Part shown: piece after piece, positions 14,463-22,280 of the stretch
Layout: every line of letters begins with the position of its first letter
How positions within the stretch are numbered: position 1 is the stretch's first letter
Position numbers and translations under genes: made by a program
Notes under the pieces: model-generated
Seen by the model: only the letters and a program-made list of their open reading frames with translations
Told to the model about the DNA's origin: nothing
Database searches by the model: none
From: Marinobacter nitratireducens
GTDB lineage: Bacteria > Pseudomonadota > Gammaproteobacteria > Pseudomonadales > Oleiphilaceae
Direction of reading: 5' to 3'
Length of the DNA: 64,000 nucleotides
Assembly: GCF_000708045.1 (NCBI RefSeq)
Contig: NZ_ANIE01000007.1
Span: forward strand, 1-64,000

Positions 14463-15965
14463 TCAGCTAATAGCGGCGGCCTCCCGTCTACGCTCTTCCT
14501 CTTCAATCTGAAGGTCCACCGAAGACACCTGGTACTCATCGGCAAAGCCGGACTCAGGCTCCTTCAGCCACATCACACACAGAACCCAGCTGATGAAGGC
14601 ACCCGCAGCGATGATGTAGAAGAACTGAGTCGGAGTCACAAAGGTGAAGATGGTCAGGTAAACCACCGCTCCGACATTGCCGTAGGCACCCGCCATGCCG
14701 GAAATCTGGCCGGTCAGGCGGCGCTTGATGGAGGGTATGATCCCGAAGGTCGCCCCCTCAGCACCCTGCACAAAGAACGAGGTGAACACGGTGATACCAA
14801 CCGCGATGATCAACGGCCAGTTGGAGTTCATCAGTCCCATCAGGGCAAAGCCAACCGCGATGCCAAACATGTAGCTGAGCATCACAAACCGGCGATTGCC
14901 CAGGCGGTCTGAGACCAGCCCACCCATTGGACGAGCCACCAGGTTCACGAAGGCAAAGGACGCGGCAATCAGGCCTGCAGCCGTGGCGCTCAGGCTCCAG
15001 GTTTCTTCAAAGAACATGGGCAGCATGGAAACGACGGCCAGCTCGGCGCCGAAGTTCGCAAAGTAGGTGCTGTTAAGAGCCGCCACGCTGTTGAACGGGT
15101 ATTTGTCGTCCTCGGGCACACCCTTCTTCAGAATGGGCACATTGACCCGCAGGATCTGGACAATCTGGTAGCAAACAATGGCGACGATGACGGCGTAGCA
15201 AATGATGGCTCCGGTCACCCCGAGGTATCCCATGTTCTGGATCCGCCACACCAGGATGCCAAGCACACCGACCAGAGGAATGGTCCACAGGATCAGCTTG
15301 ATCATATCGCCCCAGGTGCTGACTTCCAGGGCAACGGCCTTTCTCGGCTTACGATGCACCGTTCCCGCAGGGCCATCGGTGATGGCAAACCAGTAGTAGA
15401 CACCGTAAGCCGCCATGACAATGGCGCTCTGGGCAATGGCCCAACGCCAGCCATCCTCACCACCGTACATGTGCAGTGCGATGGTCGGCAGAGAAATGGC
15501 CGCCGCCGCTGAACCGAAGTTACCCCAGCCGGCATAGAAGCCTTCCGCGAAGCCGATGTCCTTGGGCTTGAACCACATCGCGGTCATATGAATCCCAACC
15601 ACGAAGCTGGCGCCGATGGAGCTCAGTACCAGTCGGCTTACCAACAGTTGCGTCATGGTATCGCCGAAGGCAAAGGTCAGCGCCGGGATGGACATTAGCA
15701 CCATCAATACGGAAAACACCCGGCGCGGGCCGAAGCGATCCAGCGCCATACCCACGATGATGCGGGCAGGAATGGTCAGCGCCACGTTGCAGATCGCAAA
15801 CAGGCGGATATCGTCTTTCGTCAGCCAGTCCACGCTCTTGAGCATGCTGGATGCAAGCGGGGCCATGTTGAACCAGACGTAGAAGGTAATAAAAAATGCG
15901 ATCCAGGTCAGGTGTAACGCCTTGATCTCGGCGTTCCTGAATCGGAACACGTCAGCGACTTTCAT
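14463..15965 (-). CDS. Nitrate/nitrite transporter family MFS protein
   Basis: 500 residues with 12 hydrophobic helices. The GWGNFGSAAAAISLP motif (near residues 164-178) and a second GMAGAYGNVGAVVY (near 420-433) correspond to the two nitrate-signature segments of the nitrate/nitrite porter family. A DRFGPRRV loop (near 76-83) and DRLGNRRF (near 345-352) are the MFS A-motifs. It differs from the narK at 11595 in length and sequence and is closer in character to NrtP/NarK1 porters. It follows the usp gene by 44 bases in one operon that ends in a strong terminator; the ANR-type box at 16563 is upstream of both. Confidence 0.88.
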   Translation of the reverse strand: MKVADVFRFRNAEIKALHLTWIAFFITFYVWFNMAPLASSMLKSVDWLTKDDIRLFAICNVALTIPARIIVGMALDRFGPRRVFSVLMVLMSIPALTFAFGDTMTQLLVSRLVLSSIGASFVVGIHMTAMWFKPKDIGFAEGFYAGWGNFGSAAAAISLPTIALHMYGGEDGWRWAIAQSAIVMAAYGVYYWFAITDGPAGTVHRKPRKAVALEVSTWGDMIKLILWTIPLVGVLGILVWRIQNMGYLGVTGAIICYAVIVAIVCYQIVQILRVNVPILKKGVPEDDKYPFNSVAALNSTYFANFGAELAVVSMLPMFFEETWSLSATAAGLIAASFAFVNLVARPMGGLVSDRLGNRRFVMLSYMFGIAVGFALMGLMNSNWPLIIAVGITVFTSFFVQGAEGATFGIIPSIKRRLTGQISGMAGAYGNVGAVVYLTIFTFVTPTQFFYIIAAGAFISWVLCVMWLKEPESGFADEYQVSSVDLQIEEEERRREAAAIS

Positions 15966-16009
15966 GTCAGCCTCCTTGGGCAGTCAATCAGAACAGGTAG
16001 CGGGCCGGC

Positions 16010-16471
16010 TTAGCGGCTGGGCAATATCAGGAGCGGACACTGGATTCGTCGGGCGAGAAAAGAACTCACACTGCCGAAGGTCATGTAATCCAGTTCGTCC
16101 ACGAAATAAGTCAGGGAGCGGGCGATAAAGCCGCCGTCGGGCTCATGGCTGTGGCGTGCGATCACCAGCATGTCCGGACGGATCTTTTTCTCGGCGGCAT
16201 AAAGCAGCATCTTTCGGGCGTCGCCATCGAGCAGCATGGTTTCGGCAGCCACTTCCTCCTTCACGCAGACCGCCAGCGCCTCCTCAAGGTGTTCCTTGAG
16301 TTCTGCGACTTCCTGCTGGAACAGGTCTTCATTTCCGGAGGTAATGTCGCGGGGGTTTTCGGCCACTGCGACCAACACGATCAGGGGATCAAGGGCACGG
16401 AACATGGTCATCGTTTGCGCCAGCGCCAACCTGGCATTCCGTGAGCCGTCATAGGCAATCATGATTTTCAT
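16010..16471 (-). CDS. Universal stress protein (UspA family)
   Basis: 153 residues. The start MKIMIAYDGSRNARLAL has the Usp first strand and conserved Asp; the end has the paired motifs GSVSSFLARRIQCPLLIL (near 131-148), in line with the G-2x-G-9x-G(S/T) nucleotide site but with variations, so ATP binding is uncertain. It is first in an operon with a nitrate/nitrite transporter. Usp genes coupled to anaerobic or denitrification genes under ANR are known in pseudomonads; the ANR-type box upstream fits this. Confidence 0.88.
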   Translation of the reverse strand: MKIMIAYDGSRNARLALAQTMTMFRALDPLIVLVAVAENPRDITSGNEDLFQQEVAELKEHLEEALAVCVKEEVAAETMLLDGDARKMLLYAAEKKIRPDMLVIARHSHEPDGGFIARSLTYFVDELDYMTFGSVSSFLARRIQCPLLILPSR

Positions 16472-16562
16472 GGGCTTCTCCCAGGACTGGTATCAGCCCC
16501 TGTGACCGGGGCCTGTATTGATATCTGTCAGCCATTAGCCCACATTCCACAGCGCCTAATAA

Positions 16563-16576
16563 TTGAGCTAAATCAA
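16563..16576 (-). promoter_or_regulatory. ANR/FNR-type box between usp and the third nitrate transporter
   Basis: On the - strand TTGATTTAGCTCAA, 9 of 10 match to TTGAT-N4-ATCAA. Its centre is about 44 bases upstream of a start predicted from TAATGG (16532-16537), so it most likely drives the usp operon; it could also serve the + gene at 16750. Confidence 0.7.
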
Positions 16577-16749
16577 CGTTTGCAGCGCGTACCCCACGAG
16601 AGAAATCAAGTAGCTATCCCCACCCACGCATTTTCCGCCGCTTTTGTACCACCACGGCCTCCAACAGGAGGTACCTCCAATGCCCCGCATGAAAAACCCT
16701 TCGTTTTGATATGGTTAAAGCATCGTTAATGGCTGGGATGGAGACAGTA

Positions 16750-18099
16750 ATGACCACGACTCCAACACAATCACAGCAGTACCGCGCACTGGGTTTATCG
16801 ACGTTCTCATTCACCCTCTGCTTCGCTGTCTGGACCATTTTTTCCATCATCGGGATCCGTATCGCCGAGGATCTGGCACTGTCCGACACCCAGCTGGGTC
16901 TGTTGATGGCCACGCCTATCCTTACGGGCTCTATCAGCCGCCTGTTCCTGGGGATCTGGACCGACCGATATGGTGGGCGATGGGTCTTTGGCATCCTGAT
17001 GCTGACCACCGCGGCCTGTGTCTACCTGCTGACCTTCGCCACCACCTATCCCATGCTGCTGGTGGGCGCCCTCGGGGTTGGCCTGGCCGGCGGCTCGTTC
17101 ATCGTCGGGGTGGCCTATACCGCCGCCTGGTTTGAGCCCAAACGGCAAGGCACGGCTCTGGGTATCTTCGGTGCGGGTAATGTCGGTTCCGCGGTCACCA
17201 ACTTCGGTGCCCCGTTCCTGCTGGTGGCCTTCGGCTGGGAGCAGACCGCACAGATATATGCAACGGTTCTGGCGGTGATGGGCGTTGTGTTCATCCTGCT
17301 CGCCAAAGAGGATCCGCTGGCTTCTGAGCGCGGTGGTGAGCGGGCAAAGTCGTTCATGGAACAGATGGAGCCGCTAAAGGAACTCCGGGTGTGGCGATTC
17401 GCGTTGTACTACTTCTTCGTGTTCGGCGCCTTTGTGGCCCTTGCACTCTGGCTGCCCCACTTCCTGATTGGCGTCTACGAACTGGACATCAAAACGGCGG
17501 GCATGATCGCTGCGCTCTACACCATTCCGGCATCGCTGTTCCGTGTTCTCGGCGGCTGGCTGTCTGATCGCTTCGGCGCCCGGCGAGTCATGTACTGGAC
17601 CTTCGGTGCCTCTGTGCTGTGTACCTTCCTGCTCAGCTACCCGCCCACGGACTATGTGATACACGGCATTGAGGGCGACATCCGCTTCACGCTGGACATG
17701 AGCCTGCCCATGTTCGTGGCGCTGATTTTCACCCTGGGTTTCTTCATGTCCCTGGGTAAAGCCGCCGTCTACAAGCACATACCGGTCTACTACCCACTGC
17801 ACGTCGGCGCCGTTGGCGGCGTGGTAGGGATGATCGGCGGCCTTGGCGGCTTTATCCTGCCTCTGACCTTCGGCGCTCTGAACGACCTCACCGGGGTCTG
17901 GCAAAGCTGCTTCATGCTCATGTTCGTGATTGTTGCCGCGGCGCTGATCTGGATGCACTACGCCATCAGAACGGCTGAACGGGTGGAGTGGGCTGCGAAT
18001 GAGGAACGTACCGACCTGCCCGAACTGGCCTCGCCGCATCTGTTTTTCCCGTTGAGCCACCACCGGAAAGGTCCATTGGACCCTCCCCCGAACCCCTGA
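16750..18099 (+). CDS. Nitrate/nitrite transporter family MFS protein (NarK1-like)
   Basis: 449 residues from the ATG at 16750, chosen for GGAG 7 bases upstream; two earlier in-frame ATGs lack this. Twelve hydrophobic helices; the nitrate-signature segments are FGAGNVGSAVTNFGAP (near 140-155) and GGVVGMIGGLGGFILP (near 357-372). MFS A-motif loops DRYGGRWV and DRFGARRV are present. In denitrifiers this compact type (NarK1) is thought to be a nitrate/proton symporter that pairs with the larger NarK2 type. The last 25 residues are Pro-rich and polar. Followed by a terminator at 18139. Confidence 0.88.
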   Translation: MTTTPTQSQQYRALGLSTFSFTLCFAVWTIFSIIGIRIAEDLALSDTQLGLLMATPILTGSISRLFLGIWTDRYGGRWVFGILMLTTAACVYLLTFATTYPMLLVGALGVGLAGGSFIVGVAYTAAWFEPKRQGTALGIFGAGNVGSAVTNFGAPFLLVAFGWEQTAQIYATVLAVMGVVFILLAKEDPLASERGGERAKSFMEQMEPLKELRVWRFALYYFFVFGAFVALALWLPHFLIGVYELDIKTAGMIAALYTIPASLFRVLGGWLSDRFGARRVMYWTFGASVLCTFLLSYPPTDYVIHGIEGDIRFTLDMSLPMFVALIFTLGFFMSLGKAAVYKHIPVYYPLHVGAVGGVVGMIGGLGGFILPLTFGALNDLTGVWQSCFMLMFVIVAAALIWMHYAIRTAERVEWAANEERTDLPELASPHLFFPLSHHRKGPLDPPPNP

Positions 18100-18138
18100 T
18101 TTCCTCCCTCCGTGCAAGGAATAACTTGCGCCTCTGTT

Positions 18139-18162
18139 GCCCCCGTTTACGGGGGCTTTTTT
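18139..18162 (+). terminator. Rho-independent terminator
   Basis: Stem GCCCCCG / CGGGGGC with loop TTTA and six T, 40 bases after the NarK1-like gene. Confidence 0.92.
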
Positions 18163-18196
18163 CGCGTATAATCCAGCCCTGACGTCTGCTTAACCT

Positions 18197-18265
18197 ATGG
18201 AAACCGGCCTGGCAAAGTGGCTGGTCAGCAATGAGGAATGGCAGATCATCCTGTCCGAGGCCTGA
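18197..18265 (+). CDS. Possible 22-residue leader or orphan peptide
   Basis: ATG at 18197 to TGA at 18265 encodes METGLAKWLVSNEEWQIILS plus two residues, an amphipathic, protein-like string. A TATAAT box lies at 18167-18172, about 25 bases upstream, though its -35 overlaps the terminator. No good ribosome site. It sits in front of the cation channel gene; translation is unproven. Confidence 0.25.
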   Translation: METGLAKWLVSNEEWQIILSEA

Positions 18266-18308
18266 GCACCCCAAATATCAACGTTCAAACACGATCTGGA
18301 GAACCTGA

Positions 18309-19133
18309 ATGTCCCCGGAAATGAATCCCGTTGCGGGTTTCAATCAGCTGCGCCGAATCGAGACCAGCAAATTGTTTCAGGGTATTGTGATTGCCATCAT
18401 TATCCTGTCGGCACTGACCATCGGCGCCAAAACCTACGATCTGCCTCCGCTGGTTGAGCAGACTCTGACGGTACTGGATAACGCCATTACCGTGTTCTTC
18501 CTGATTGAGATCCTGTTCCGGTTCGCGGCCTGCACCGATAAGAAACGATTCCTGCTCGACGGCTGGAACCTGTTCGACACCCTGGTGGTCATCGGCAGCC
18601 TGATTCCGCTGGACAACTCCGAAGCCGTGCTGTTGGGCCGGCTCCTGAGAGTCTTCCGGGTACTCCGATTGGTATCGGTGGTGCCGGAGTTGCGCTTCCT
18701 GATCAACTCCCTGCTGAAAGCGATCCCGAGGATGGGCTACATCGCCCTGCTGATGTTCATCATCTTTTACATCTATGCCGCCATGGGCGCATTGTTTTTC
18801 TCAGAGGTCGATGAAGACCTGTGGGGGGATGTGGCAATTGCCATGCTCACCCTGTTCCGGGTTGCGACCTTCGAGGACTGGACCGACGTGATGTATGCCA
18901 CCATGGAGCAATACCCACTCAGCTGGCTGTACTACCTCACGTTCATATTCCTCACCGCGTTCGTCTTCCTGAATATGATGATTGGCGCGATTCTGGAAGT
19001 GATGGGCGAGGAACAGAATGCAGCTCAGGCTCAGAAAGCCCATGACGAACGGGATGAGATTGCCCGCCAGCTCAAGGCCGTGCAGGATCAACTCCAGGAG
19101 CTGACCCGGCACATAACGGACCGGCAACCCTGA
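18309..19133 (+). CDS. Voltage-gated cation channel, NaChBac/NavBac family
   Basis: 274 residues: one six-helix ion-channel repeat, so the pore would be a homotetramer in the inner membrane. S4 has the regularly spaced arginines of a voltage sensor (LGRLLRVFRVLRLVSV, near 101-116). The pore loop filter is T187-F-E-D-W-T-D193; the best-studied sodium channels have TLESW, while acidic residues at the fourth and seventh positions favour calcium in engineered channels. The last 45 residues (EEQNAAQAQ...QLQELTRHI) form a heptad-like coiled coil typical of the tetramerising C-terminus. Selectivity cannot be told from sequence alone. Confidence 0.92.
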   Translation: MSPEMNPVAGFNQLRRIETSKLFQGIVIAIIILSALTIGAKTYDLPPLVEQTLTVLDNAITVFFLIEILFRFAACTDKKRFLLDGWNLFDTLVVIGSLIPLDNSEAVLLGRLLRVFRVLRLVSVVPELRFLINSLLKAIPRMGYIALLMFIIFYIYAAMGALFFSEVDEDLWGDVAIAMLTLFRVATFEDWTDVMYATMEQYPLSWLYYLTFIFLTAFVFLNMMIGAILEVMGEEQNAAQAQKAHDERDEIARQLKAVQDQLQELTRHITDRQP

Positions 19134-19146
19134 TTGCGCGACAGGC

Positions 19147-19524
19147 TCAGGAGAATACGGGCTTGGTCATCGCCAGATGGAAAATGGCGGTGACCTGAAC
19201 CAGGGCAATGACCGCAGCCGCAACACGTACCGGCGTTTTGACGGTCGTTTTCAAGGCAAAAACGCCGGCAATGATGTAGCCCACCAGAAGGAATATCTTC
19301 GCTGTCAGCCAACCATGGACAAACGGCATCCAGGGGGTCACAAACAACAAGCTGATGGCCGCCACCAGCAAGACCGTGTCGTTGGCATGGGGAATCCAGC
19401 GCAACGGTGTCTGCCGCCATCCGGGCCGCCCCACCGCATCCAGCAGCAATCTGAGAGCAAACAGGGTTACCGTCAGATAGGCTGCGGTCATGTGAAGGTG
19501 TTTCAGAATCAGGTAGGCACTCAT
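19147..19524 (-). CDS. SirB2 family membrane protein
   Basis: 125 residues, four hydrophobic helices. The start LILKHLHMTAAYLTVTLFALR has the conserved Lys-His-x-His of SirB family proteins, small integral membrane proteins of unknown role sometimes found with respiratory or nitrogen oxide genes. It is convergent with the channel gene and divergent from nnrS, sharing the 128-base region with it. Confidence 0.85.
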   Translation of the reverse strand: MSAYLILKHLHMTAAYLTVTLFALRLLLDAVGRPGWRQTPLRWIPHANDTVLLVAAISLLFVTPWMPFVHGWLTAKIFLLVGYIIAGVFALKTTVKTPVRVAAAVIALVQVTAIFHLAMTKPVFS

Positions 19525-19613
19525 AAATCTTTCCTAAGTGAATCAAGACGATACTGCCATTGTACGCCGATCTACCCGCTCGGGGGTATGTCAAACAAGC
19601 GCCTTTTTCTATA

Positions 19614-19634
19614 ACATATACTGCAAATATATGT
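19614..19634. promoter_or_regulatory. Inverted repeat upstream of nnrS
   Basis: ACATATA and TATATGT, perfect 7-base arms separated by CTGCAAA, ending 18 bases before the nnrS start. Likely an operator or promoter element; the factor is unknown. Confidence 0.5.
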
Positions 19635-19652
19635 ATTGTACCGGAGGCCACC

Positions 19653-20837
19653 ATGCAGGCAATCCCAACATCCGCAGCCGAGCAACCGGCCAGCATCAGC
19701 CAGCTTTTTAGCTATCCCTTCCGAATTTTCTTTCTGTCCATGAGCCTGCTTGGGCTTGTGGTGATTCCAATCTGGGTGCTCCAGGTCAGCGGCACGATCA
19801 ACCTGCCACTGGCACTACCGGGCCTGCTTTGGCACCAGCATGAAATGCTGTTCGGCTTCCTGAGTGCGGCGATTGCCGGATTCCTGTTGACGGCGGTGTG
19901 CGTGTGGACCCAGACCGAGAGGATGCACGGGCTGCAGCTGGTCTTGCTCTGGAGCATCTGGCTCGCCGGTCGACTGCTGCTGGCTTTTGGCGCCCCGCTG
20001 CCAGAGTGGCTGGTTTTCGGAGTCAACCTGGCCTTCCTGCCACTGGTCATGCTGGACGCCGGCTGGCGTATCCGAAAGGCGCGCCAGAAACGCCAACTCC
20101 TGATTCTGGTGGTGCTCGGCCTGCTCTGGGCCATGCAGATCGGTTTTCTACTCAAGCTCGACATGACGTTCAGTTACGGGGCTCTCATCATGGCCATGGC
20201 CCTGATCAGCATCATCGGCGGGCGCATCACCCCGGCCTTTACCGCCAACTGGCTGAAGCAACGCGGCGGGGATGCGTCGATCGTCCGAATGATTCCAAAA
20301 CTGGACCTGGCCGCCTTGTTCAGCATGATCCTGTTGCTGGCGTCATTAATGACCGGTGTCCAGACTGCAACCGGCATCATCGCGATGGCCTCCGGGGCGC
20401 TGATGGTGGTTCGACTGGCGGGCTGGAAGGGCTGGCTGGTGCGCAGCGAACCGCTGCTCTGGATTCTGCACCTGTCCATACTCTGGGTCCCGATTGCCCT
20501 CTTCCTGCTTGCGGGCAGCCTGCTTGCCGGCTGGCCAACAAATGCCTGGAGTCACGCTGCTGGCACCGGCGCCATCAGCTGTCTGATTCTTGGCGTAATA
20601 TCCCGCGTGGCGCTGGGCCACACGGGCCGACCTTTGGCGTTGCCCCGGGGCATGATCGCCGCGTTTGTCGCCATTCACCTTGCGGCTCTGGTCAGGGTAC
20701 TGACCGCGCTTGAGGTCATCCCCTGGCACCCGGGCATTGGCAGCAGCACCGTGCTCTGGCTGTTTGCGTTTGGCATGTTCACGTTCCGATACACCCGTAT
20801 CCTGGCATCACCAAGGCCGGACGGGCATAACGGGTAA
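19653..20837 (+). CDS. nnrS: NnrS family heme-copper membrane protein
   Basis: 394 residues from the ATG at 19653, with GGAGG 5 bases upstream. About 12 hydrophobic helices. Family hallmarks are LLWHQHEMLFGFLSAAIAGF (near 63-82, His ligands), GGRITPAFTAN (near 190-200) and ISRVALGHTGRPL (near 315-327). NnrS proteins bind heme and copper in the membrane and protect against nitric oxide and related stress; the gene is usually near denitrification genes. Its place beside nitrate transporters supports that role. Ends in a bidirectional terminator. Confidence 0.93.
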   Translation: MQAIPTSAAEQPASISQLFSYPFRIFFLSMSLLGLVVIPIWVLQVSGTINLPLALPGLLWHQHEMLFGFLSAAIAGFLLTAVCVWTQTERMHGLQLVLLWSIWLAGRLLLAFGAPLPEWLVFGVNLAFLPLVMLDAGWRIRKARQKRQLLILVVLGLLWAMQIGFLLKLDMTFSYGALIMAMALISIIGGRITPAFTANWLKQRGGDASIVRMIPKLDLAALFSMILLLASLMTGVQTATGIIAMASGALMVVRLAGWKGWLVRSEPLLWILHLSILWVPIALFLLAGSLLAGWPTNAWSHAAGTGAISCLILGVISRVALGHTGRPLALPRGMIAAFVAIHLAALVRVLTALEVIPWHPGIGSSTVLWLFAFGMFTFRYTRILASPRPDGHNG

Positions 20838-20847
20838 GCCTGGCAAC

Positions 20848-20879
20848 AAAAAAGGCAGGCCAGAGAGCCTGCCTTTTTT
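20848..20879. terminator. Bidirectional terminator between nnrS and the SRPBCC gene
   Basis: GGCAGGC / GCCTGCC stem with six A before and six T after, placed between two convergent genes. Confidence 0.92.
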
Positions 20880-20894
20880 ACTTAACGATCGAGT

Positions 20895-21410
20895 TCAGGC
20901 GGCCATTTGCTCCTCGGCCAGTCGCTGAAAAACGGCCCGGGCTTCCCGGAAACGTGCGGCCGGAAATGAAATACTGATGCCCTCCAATGCCGCCACCAAC
21001 ATTTCCAAATGGGAATCCCAGCCGGCACAGGAGATCGCAACCAGGTCATCGTCCGGAAGCGACAGCGTCAAACTCAGGAGTGTTCCCTGCCCCGTTGGCG
21101 TCAGCGTCCAGGTCAGCGGACGCTCGGGATCGTTACCGGCGCTCCAGGAATAGGCCAGCAAGCGATTGGGCTCCCAGGCCCGGATATGGCAATCAATGGG
21201 CGTACCACTGTTGCCGAAATCCAATTGAATGCGGCCACCCTTCCTGGGCTCCATTGAACCCGGCGCCAGCCATTGCCCCAGGTGCACCGAATCCGTCAGC
21301 ATTCGCCAGACCATCTCCGGAGCATGGTCGATCCGTCGTTCAAGCTTGACTGATACCCGCTCGTCGTATTTTGTGATTTCGCCCTCAATGATCGAGCCGT
21401 CATTCCCCAT
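20895..21410 (-). CDS. SRPBCC (AHSA1-type) domain protein
   Basis: 171 residues. The pattern RRIDHAPEMVWRMLTDSVHLGQWLAPG (in parts, near 25-51), followed by GGRIQLDF and YSWSAGND, is that of the AHSA1/SRPBCC fold, a deep hydrophobic pocket used to bind lipids or other small molecules. The ligand is unknown. No signal peptide. It is convergent with nnrS and stands alone upstream of the fabA control region. Confidence 0.85.
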   Translation of the reverse strand: MGNDGSIIEGEITKYDERVSVKLERRIDHAPEMVWRMLTDSVHLGQWLAPGSMEPRKGGRIQLDFGNSGTPIDCHIRAWEPNRLLAYSWSAGNDPERPLTWTLTPTGQGTLLSLTLSLPDDDLVAISCAGWDSHLEMLVAALEGISISFPAARFREARAVFQRLAEEQMAA

Positions 21411-21624
21411 GTACCGTCTCCCGGCGGATTACCCCTATGGCTACCGCGCCTGTTTTCCTGATAAACAAAGCCCCTGAACAGACACAAAAAATACATCTTT
21501 AAGGCCGGCAACACGCCATGGCTCATGAGCTGCACAATTCCCCAATTGGCCCCACGCTGGCAGGCTGGCCACCGGTCTGTTCAGGGGAACAGGCCAACCC
21601 TAACACTCTGCCCATCCGGGGTCT

Positions 21625-21638
21625 TTGATGGTCATCAA
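21625..21638 (+). promoter_or_regulatory. Perfect ANR/FNR-type box upstream of fabA
   Basis: TTGATGGTCATCAA matches TTGAT-N4-ATCAA at all ten defined positions, and the symmetry extends to TTTGAT...ATCAAA. It is 114 bases before the fabA start. Confidence 0.75.
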
Positions 21639-21647
21639 ACCGACAAT

Positions 21648-21663
21648 GCGCACAACCGTACGC
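21648..21663. promoter_or_regulatory. Degenerate FabR-type operator upstream of fabA
   Basis: GCGCACAACCGTACGC agrees with the perfect palindrome at 10564 in 12 of 16 positions, including the outer GCG...ACGC ends. It lies 88 bases before fabA. Confidence 0.5.
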
Positions 21664-21751
21664 CGACAAGTATCCACTAAAGGTCAATAGTGCGCTGTCA
21701 GATTCAAGCTACAGTATTAGGAAATCATTCTGTAACTGAGACACTGGCACT

Positions 21752-22261
21752 ATGTACCCGGATCATTTTGAAAAAGAAGACCTGATCAAGTGTGGTCATG
21801 GCGAACTCTTCCCTGGCGATATGCGCCTGCCCATCGACGAGATGCTGATGGTCGACCGAATCACCCACATCGCAGGTGATGACGGAGAATATGGCAAAGG
21901 CAGCCTGGTCGCGGAGCTCGACATCAATCCCGATCTCTGGTTCTTCAAGGTCCATTTTGACGGCGACCCTGTTATGCCCGGCTGCCTGGGCCTTGATGCC
22001 ATGTGGCAGCTTGTCGGCTTCTTCCTTGCCTGGAGTGGTGGTGAGGGCAAAGGCCGCGCCCTGGGTGCCGGTGAAGTGAAGTTCTTTGGCCAGGTACTGC
22101 CAACCGCCAAGAAGGTTACGTATTACCTGGATATCAAGCGGATGATCAAGCGTAAGCTCACCATGGCTATCGCTGATGCCCGCATGGAAGTGGATGGCAA
22201 GGAAATCTACACCGCCAAGGACCTCCGGGTCGGCCTGTTCACGTCCACCGACGACTTTTAA
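21752..22261 (+). CDS. fabA: 3-hydroxydecanoyl-[ACP] dehydratase/isomerase
   Basis: 169 residues, close to the usual 171. FabA dehydrates 3-hydroxydecanoyl-ACP and isomerises the product to the cis-3 form, the oxygen-independent branch point to unsaturated fatty acids. Catalytic H68 ([19 protein letters not shown]) and D82 are in place. It is followed by fabB 19 bases later, the standard fabAB operon of pseudomonad-like bacteria. The upstream region carries both an ANR-type and a FabR-type site, suggesting control by oxygen and by the acyl pool. Confidence 0.97.
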   Translation: MYPDHFEKEDLIKCGHGELFPGDMRLPIDEMLMVDRITHIAGDDGEYGKGSLVAELDINPDLWFFKVHFDGDPVMPGCLGLDAMWQLVGFFLAWSGGEGKGRALGAGEVKFFGQVLPTAKKVTYYLDIKRMIKRKLTMAIADARMEVDGKEIYTAKDLRVGLFTSTDDF

Positions 22262-22280
22262 TAGAAGCGGAGTTAGCAAG

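Larger units (their letters stand above)
21411..21751. other. fabA upstream control region
   Basis: About 340 bp without a gene between the divergent SRPBCC gene and fabA. It holds a perfect ANR/FNR box (21625-21638) and, 10 bases on, a degenerate FabR-type palindrome (21648-21663). The rest (21411-21620) shows no clear element. Confidence 0.7.

Noticed and set aside
17374..18117. Long - strand open frame opposite the NarK1-like gene
   Set aside because: Low-complexity Gln/His/Arg-rich translation, no ribosome site, fully within a well-supported gene on the other strand.
19560..19652. Longer N-terminus for NnrS
   Set aside because: Upstream codons lack a ribosome site and cover the inverted repeat; GGAGG fits the ATG at 19653.
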